Below, piece by piece: positions 58,442 through 64,000 of a DNA stretch of 64,000 nt. Every line of letters begins with the position of its first letter. Position 1 is the first letter of the stretch. The stretch is from Spirochaetales bacterium. GTDB lineage: Bacteria > Spirochaetota > Spirochaetia > SZUA-6 > RPPD01. The translations under genes and the position numbers were made by a program. The notes under the pieces are model-generated. The model was not told the origin of the DNA and ran no database searches. It saw nothing but the letters and a program-made list of their open reading frames with translations. The stretch lies in contig JAFGGG010000043.1 of NCBI GenBank assembly GCA_016930675.1, forward strand, positions 1-64,000, read 5' to 3'.

Positions 58442-58972
58442 GTGATGAGACAGGTATTATCAGTTATCTGCTTATGCGCGATTTTTTGGAACTGCGCACC
58501 GGAAACAAAAAAATATCTGATACCTGAAGATTACGCTTCATGGAAAAGAACCACCAATGTAGAGTTGAACTACCCCATACCAGGACACCTGGAGCATTAC
58601 CGCAAGATATTCATCAACGAAATCGGAGAAAAAGTGGCAGTGACTACTGTAGACGGCAAGAAACACTATACCTATCCTACGGGAACAATTATTGTAAAAG
58701 AGGTATATCCCGCGCTTGAATATAAAGCAGGCGATAAACCGGGGATGCTTACGGTCATGATAAAAGATTCCGCTCATCCCCAAGCTCGCGGCGGCTGGAT
58801 ATGGATAGTGCAGGATTTAAAGAATCCTCTCAACGAATACACTGTTTTTACAAGTGATTTTTGCCTTGATTGCCATACGGATGCCAATCGCAGACACGAT
58901 CTGGGACCGGGCAATCCGGATGAAGAATTTCGCGATTATGTGTTTTTTCCTTACGAGGGAGGTGTAGAGTAA
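58442..58972 (+). CDS. Cytochrome P460-like lipoprotein
   Basis: 'LCAIFWNCAPE' lipobox; 'YPTGTIIVKEVYPALEYKAGDKPGMLTVMIKD', 'SDFCLDCHTDANRRHDLG' CxxCH; starts 1 nt after the cyclase stop. Confidence 0.75.
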   Translation: MMRQVLSVICLCAIFWNCAPETKKYLIPEDYASWKRTTNVELNYPIPGHLEHYRKIFINEIGEKVAVTTVDGKKHYTYPTGTIIVKEVYPALEYKAGDKPGMLTVMIKDSAHPQARGGWIWIVQDLKNPLNEYTVFTSDFCLDCHTDANRRHDLGPGNPDEEFRDYVFFPYEGGVE

Positions 58973-59088
58973 ACATACCATCGGCAAAGCTGATGATACG
59001 CGGGGGAGCGAAGGTGGCCGAAAAAGCCACCGTCTACTGACCATCTTTTTAACCGCTCCTATAGGTGGCGGCTTTTTCGGAAGCAAAA
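58971..59088. repeat. Dispersed hairpin repeat family 2, long copy
   Basis: aaacataccatcggcaaagctgatgatacgcgggggagcgaaggtggccgaaaaagccaccgtctactgaccatctttttaaccgctcctataggtggcggctttttcggaagcaaa; aligns with 8093-8222 apart from a ~16-bp indel. Confidence 0.8.
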
Positions 59089-59093
59089 AAGAA

Positions 59094-59681
59094 CTAGATT
59101 TTTATATCCATTGAATTTTCAATGGAAATTTTCAAGAATTTTATTATATCGGCTTCTTTAATATCAATTGAACTGGCGCGGGAAAGTCTTACTGCATTTA
59201 AAATTCCTAAAAAAAAGACCATTAGAGCCGTCTCAATAAAGCGTTTGTTAAATCCATTAATAGTCGGTTTGCTTTTCGAAATGGAGCGAATAAGCTCGTA
59301 GATCATAGTACTTAAGACCTCGATCTTTTCTTCAATTTTCGTGAAAGCGATAGCTTCGGATAAGAGTATATTAATAAGATCCACATCCTTAAGTATTTCC
59401 GGAAGAAATTTTTCAATAATAGCCTTAAGCTTGGATTCATCGCTTTCCTGAGAGGAAACGGTCTGTAAAAGCCGGTCATAAAGATCTTTCCAGCCTTCCT
59501 CGACAATTACTTTCATTATTTCATCTTTGCTTGGAAAATAAGTATAAATACTTCCCACCGGCAGGTTGGTTGCTTTTACTATATCCGATATAGATGTGTT
59601 AAAAAAACCTTGTTTTGAAAAGAGTGTTTTCGAAGCTTCCAAGATTAAAGCGCGCTTATTTTCATCCTTTAATCTCGCCAT
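59094..59681 (-). CDS. TetR-family transcriptional regulator
   Basis: 'ALILEASKTLFSKQGFFNTSISDIVKATNLPVGSIYTYFPSKDEIMKVIV'. Confidence 0.93.
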   Translation of the reverse strand: MARLKDENKRALILEASKTLFSKQGFFNTSISDIVKATNLPVGSIYTYFPSKDEIMKVIVEEGWKDLYDRLLQTVSSQESDESKLKAIIEKFLPEILKDVDLINILLSEAIAFTKIEEKIEVLSTMIYELIRSISKSKPTINGFNKRFIETALMVFFLGILNAVRLSRASSIDIKEADIIKFLKISIENSMDIKI

Positions 59682-59802
59682 ATTTCCTCCATTTAATCAC
59701 AGAAGCATTTTATGTATTACTTTGTAAAATTATCTTTATAATAGTAATTATTTTATATGATCGTGTAAATAGTAAAAGACCATGAACTGTTATTTTAAAA
59801 GC

Positions 59803-60864
59803 TTAATCGGAATACTGCTTGCTTATTTCATAAAACCGGTTTTTTTGTTCTATAAAAATATCCACGATTTTGGGATCAAAATGCAATCCGGAATCCGTTT
59901 TTATTATTCGTTCTGTTTTTTCTTTTGTATATGCTTCTTTATATATTCTTTGATTCATCAACGCGTCATAAACGTCCGCCAAAGCAACTATGCGTGCTTC
60001 CAATGGAATACTCTCAGATTTTAAGCCCTCAATATAGCCGCTGCCGTCCCATTTCTCATGATGGTATAAAGCGATATTTTTCGCCATAGCATCAATCTCC
60101 GGTGAATCCAGGATTTTAAATCCAATGACAACATGCTCTTTCATCTTTTCATATTCGTCTTCCGAGTATTTACCTTTTTTCTTCAAAATATTATCCGGAA
60201 TACCCACCTTTCCTATATCATGCAGCGGTGAATATACTTTTATCTTTTTGATAAAATCCAGACTACAGCCGTAATTCTCAGCTAAAAGCACGGAATATGC
60301 GCTTACCCGTTTTATATGGTTACCCGTGTCAATATCATTATAAATATTTGCGTTTTCAAGCGCCGTAATTAAGGCAACCGTTAAATTATTTACTTTCTTT
60401 GTCTTTTCTTCTACCAGATGAATAAGGTGTATCTCACTGTTTTGCAGTAAGGAATTCTTTACTTCCAACTCATTCAGCACCCGTTTAAGCTTTAAATGAG
60501 TGTTAACCCTGGCAATCAATTCAGCTTTATTAAAAGGTTTGGTTATATAATCAACCCCGCCGACCTTGAATGCCTTTACAATGTTGTCTACATCTCCCAG
60601 TCCGGTAACAAAAATAATTGGAATTTCCTGCAGCAATTTGTTGTCATTCAAATACTGGGCAACCTGTATGCCACTCATTACCGGCATCATAATGTCCAGG
60701 AGAATCAAATCAGGCAGATTGTCCGTTCTATTTTCAAACAGTTCAATCACATCCTGTCCGCTTTTGGCCATCATTATGTCACAATCCGCGTTCTTTTGCA
60801 GAATTGAAGCAAGAAGTTTCCTGTTTTCCGCTACATCATCAACAATAAGTACTTTAGCTGCCAT
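59803..60864 (-). CDS. Response regulator with HD-GYP-type output
   Basis: REC 'VLIVDDVAENRKLLASIL...DLILLDIMMPVMSGIQV...ITKPFNKAELIARV'; HD-GYP 'SPLHDIGKVGIPDNILKKKGKYSEDEYEKMKEH...ALYHHEKWDGSGYIEGL'. Confidence 0.92.
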   Translation of the reverse strand: MAAKVLIVDDVAENRKLLASILQKNADCDIMMAKSGQDVIELFENRTDNLPDLILLDIMMPVMSGIQVAQYLNDNKLLQEIPIIFVTGLGDVDNIVKAFKVGGVDYITKPFNKAELIARVNTHLKLKRVLNELEVKNSLLQNSEIHLIHLVEEKTKKVNNLTVALITALENANIYNDIDTGNHIKRVSAYSVLLAENYGCSLDFIKKIKVYSPLHDIGKVGIPDNILKKKGKYSEDEYEKMKEHVVIGFKILDSPEIDAMAKNIALYHHEKWDGSGYIEGLKSESIPLEARIVALADVYDALMNQRIYKEAYTKEKTERIIKTDSGLHFDPKIVDIFIEQKNRFYEISKQYSD

Positions 60865-63800
60865 TATTTATCAATCCTTCCATTTTTCGCATTAATGTAT
60901 CCAATCCCTCTTCGTCAAAGTTTTCCGCTATTTTTTCAAGCTCTTCCTTAATCGAAACCGCGACGTCCGCGGCCTGCTCCTGTGAAAGCCTATGAGCTAT
61001 TTCCAACAATTTTTTTTGATTAAAAATCTTATAATTTTTTTTCAACTCGGATAAGACTCGTTTAAGCGAGGTCTTAGTTTTATTATCCAGCTCTGTCTTT
61101 TTAGCATTCTTGGCATAAGCGAGTACTAAATTTTTTACATCATGGATTGTTTTTATAAATTTATCTTGATTAATCGGTTTCGATATATAACCGTTACATC
61201 CCGCTTTGGTATATTTCAAGGCATCGCCTTTCATGGCATATGCCGTGAGCGCAATAACATACAGGTCTTTCAAGTCTTTATGACCCCTGATTATTTTAAT
61301 TACTTCAAGACCGTCCATAATAGGCATCTGCATATCCAACAGCAGCAGATTATACTTCTTATCGTTTTTCAGTCCTTCTTGCAGTAAATCCAAGACAAGC
61401 CGGCCGTTATTAGCGATATCAAAACTTATGTTTAACTTTTTCAAATAAATTCCAATCAGCTTTTGATTCAATTCATTATCTTCCGCGATCAACACCCTAA
61501 AGTCATTTGAATTTTCAGCTCGTAACGTTGGAGTTAATCCCCGAATTTCCTCTAAATAATAGCTTGGTATCTTATTAACCAGTTCTTTTACCACGGACAC
61601 TAACGGAATTATTTTATTAATTCGAGCATCTTCTTTATTCATCTCTTTATCGATCTTTAAAAATATATCGTAAATTTCACTTATATTAAGATTGCCGTAA
61701 ACACTTTTCAGGTCATGACTCAGTTTTTTAATCTTGTCCGGATCATTATGCAATACAGCCTGTTCCAATTCGGAGATTCTTTCAGGAAGTTTTTGTATTC
61801 CTTGAATAATTAATTCCTTCAGCTGAGGATCCCCTCCCGCCTGTTTCAACCAGTACTGAACCATCCTCTCGTCACGAAGTTTTTTCCTTACTTGGGTTAC
61901 CGGATTCTCAGCTATCTGTTTTAAGGGAATTTTTATAGTGAATGTGGAACCGGCCGCGATCCGGCTCTCTAAAAAAATCCTGCCCCCCATTTTTTCTGCG
62001 AGCCCTTTGGAAATGGCCAGTCCCAGGCCGGTTCCGAAATATTCCCTGGTGGCAGAATTGTCAACCTGAGAAAACGGTGAAAAAATTGTCTGTTGTTTGT
62101 CTGCGGCGATTCCGATTCCCGTATCACTCACGCTGATTGTGAGTGTCTTCTTGTTTTCATACCGGCAATCAATACGAATTTCACCCTGCTTTGTGAATTT
62201 AAACGCGTTGCTCACCAGATTCAATATTATTTGGTTGACCCTTCTTTCGTCACCATACAGATATTCAGGAACTGATTCGGCGACTTTAATAGCAAAGCCG
62301 ACATTCTTTTCACTGGCTTTGAGAATAAACATTTTTTTAATATCATCCAAAAGATCTCTGATAGAAAAGCTGGCGTTTTCGAACTCAATCTTATTCGCTT
62401 CCATTTTTGAGAAATCAAGAATGTCATTTATAATTTCCAGCAGACTGTCGCCTGCTTTCATGATTATTTTCAATTTATCCTTTTTCTGGGGATCTTTCTC
62501 TTCTTCCAGTAACAACTCGGTAAATCCGATGATCGAATTCATAGGCGTTCGAATTTCATGACTCATATTCGCTAAAAATTCACCCTTAGTCTTATTGGCG
62601 CTTTTGGCAGCCTCCATGGCGGCCAGCTGCAGCTCTTCCGCTTCCTTCTGCTGCTTGAAAAGCAAAGCGCCTTTAAGCGAGCTGCTTATATAACCGCGCA
62701 GAGTTTCATACACTGTTTCGATTCGTGAACCCAATTCAAAGAAGATAAAGCCGAAGTGCTCATCCCGAAAGAACAACGGCATCAGCACCATGGAGTATCT
62801 TTCACGAGTCGGCAAATATTTACGCTGACATAATTCAAGCGTGGGAAAGTGAACACTACCCTCTTTGGAAGTAAAACTTTTATGTTTATTAAATGCCAGC
62901 AGTACTTGAGACGTATGAGGAACATCCCAAAAGTATTTTGATATCTTTTTAACCGGTCCGTCAAAAAAGGCAATTGTACACATATTAATTCCCATATACG
63001 GCAGTTGTTCTTTTATATCCTCAAGCAGCTGATTCAATTCGAACGAAGAAATCAAGACACTGCCCACCGATCGCAAGGTCCATACCATATGTTTTTCATT
63101 GACGCTTTGAAATGGATCGGATCTAAGCAGCATTTCACTTAAAAAAATTTGAATTTTTTTATAAAGCAGCTCAAGAAAAAGCATGGCATTATTATCTTTT
63201 AAAGTGAGAACCGCATTGGTATATAAGGTTTTTATTACACTCTGCCAGAACGATTCATGCTTTGTCATTCCCGTTTTTGAAATCGGCAGATCGCCAATAA
63301 GATAAAAAAAGGCTTTATTCTTATAATCTTGGTTTTTTAAACATTCGATCATACCATCCAGTATTTCCTTCAACCAGTCAAAAAGCGCTGTATTATTTAT
63401 TCCTTTGGCTTTTAATTCTCGCGTCGTATTATCAATGATCCGCGCTTTGTTTTCTTCCAAATCCATGTGTGAGCTGTCATCGCACGCGGGTTGATGTTCT
63501 ATTGTGGAATCAATATACAGCATGGAAGGGGAAAAACAGCCGCACGACTGTCTGATTACCGCTTTGGAAGGCAGATACGAAATTTCAGGCACCTTTTCTC
63601 CATTAATTCGAGCCAGCACAATTTCCAGTGCTTTTCTGGCTTGGTTGTGCATAGGTTGGGTAACCGATGTCAATGGCGGATTGAAAACCTTTGCCAGTTT
63701 AATATCGTCGAAACCGGTAATGGCAATATCCTGCGGTACTCTGATACCCTTTCCCTGTAAATACTTCAAAGCTCCTAATGCCATATCGTCATTAGCCGAT

Positions 63801-64000
63801 ACCACGGCATCACAGTGTTGTTTCCTTTCTTCGAGCAAGATGCGCATGGCTTCGGCTCCCTTATCGTAGACAAAATTACCGGTAACAACCAAATCAGGAT
63901 TAAAGGGCAGATTGTGTTCCTCCAGTGTTTTTTTATATGTTTCAAAGCGAATATCCGCTTCCTGATAACCCTCAGGCCCTCTGATATGGGCGATATGTTT
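60854..64000 (-). CDS. Hybrid sensor kinase: LacI-type binding domain + HisKA/HATPase + Hpt-like + REC (start beyond window edge)
   Basis: 'DAVVSANDDMALGALKYLQGKGIRVPQDIAITGFDDIKLAKVFNPPLTSV'; HisKA 'FLANMSHEIRTPMNSIIGFTELLL'; 'TGLGLAISKGLAEKMGG'; Hpt-like 'IKKLSHDLKSVYGNL'; REC 'FRVLIAEDNELNQKLIGIYL...LLLLDMQMPIMDGLEVI'. Frame stays open to 64000. Confidence 0.9.
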   Translation of the reverse strand, partial: KHIAHIRGPEGYQEADIRFETYKKTLEEHNLPFNPDLVVTGNFVYDKGAEAMRILLEERKQHCDAVVSANDDMALGALKYLQGKGIRVPQDIAITGFDDIKLAKVFNPPLTSVTQPMHNQARKALEIVLARINGEKVPEISYLPSKAVIRQSCGCFSPSMLYIDSTIEHQPACDDSSHMDLEENKARIIDNTTRELKAKGINNTALFDWLKEILDGMIECLKNQDYKNKAFFYLIGDLPISKTGMTKHESFWQSVIKTLYTNAVLTLKDNNAMLFLELLYKKIQIFLSEMLLRSDPFQSVNEKHMVWTLRSVGSVLISSFELNQLLEDIKEQLPYMGINMCTIAFFDGPVKKISKYFWDVPHTSQVLLAFNKHKSFTSKEGSVHFPTLELCQRKYLPTRERYSMVLMPLFFRDEHFGFIFFELGSRIETVYETLRGYISSSLKGALLFKQQKEAEELQLAAMEAAKSANKTKGEFLANMSHEIRTPMNSIIGFTELLLEEEKDPQKKDKLKIIMKAGDSLLEIINDILDFSKMEANKIEFENASFSIRDLLDDIKKMFILKASEKNVGFAIKVAESVPEYLYGDERRVNQIILNLVSNAFKFTKQGEIRIDCRYENKKTLTISVSDTGIGIAADKQQTIFSPFSQVDNSATREYFGTGLGLAISKGLAEKMGGRIFLESRIAAGSTFTIKIPLKQIAENPVTQVRKKLRDERMVQYWLKQAGGDPQLKELIIQGIQKLPERISELEQAVLHNDPDKIKKLSHDLKSVYGNLNISEIYDIFLKIDKEMNKEDARINKIIPLVSVVKELVNKIPSYYLEEIRGLTPTLRAENSNDFRVLIAEDNELNQKLIGIYLKKLNISFDIANNGRLVLDLLQEGLKNDKKYNLLLLDMQMPIMDGLEVIKIIRGHKDLKDLYVIALTAYAMKGDALKYTKAGCNGYISKPINQDKFIKTIHDVKNLVLAYAKNAKKTELDNKTKTSLKRVLSELKKNYKIFNQKKLLEIAHRLSQEQAADVAVSIKEELEKIAENFDEEGLDTLMRKMEGLINNGS

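Noticed and set aside
1-64000. tRNA/rRNA genes or a complete IS/prophage
   Set aside because: By eye I found no convincing cloverleaf, rRNA stretch, transposase or phage structural gene. tRNAscan-SE or Infernal would be needed to exclude small RNAs.

Overview
The window is gene-dense chromosomal DNA from a bacterium whose gene content looks spirochaete-like (many lipoproteins, PilZ, HD-GYP, MCP and HATPase/HDOD proteins). That taxonomic guess is inference only. I see no rRNA, tRNA, CRISPR array or complete transposon. Recognisable genes: a DUF433/truncated-DUF5615 TA remnant, a short ORF plus nucleotidyltransferase pair, an AddA/RecB-like helicase-nuclease, a DUF1573-thioredoxin-DsbD fusion, an ECF sigma/FecR pair next to a trypsin-like protease, mtnA, Hsp20, a giant acyl-CoA dehydratase activase-like protein, a PyrF-PyrE fusion, aconitase, a NicO-like transporter, an inositol monophosphatase, ileS, hisH/hisF, an M3 peptidase, ndk, a c-heme adenylate cyclase plus P460-like pair, and an HD-GYP regulator coupled to a LacI-sensor hybrid kinase that runs off the right edge. 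The strongest unexplained structure is: (1) a ~120-bp dispersed palindromic element in two copies (18069-18190 and 47680-47800), each just 3' of a gene; (2) a second dispersed multi-hairpin family ending in GGCGGCTTTTTCGGAAGYAAA with at least six full or deleted copies; (3) a local decay zone (28.8-33.7 kb) with an in-frame amber, a frameshifted TPR gene and an internally deleted paralog of a 7TM-LuxR regulator. I did not find a clearly new multi-gene defence or biosynthetic system.
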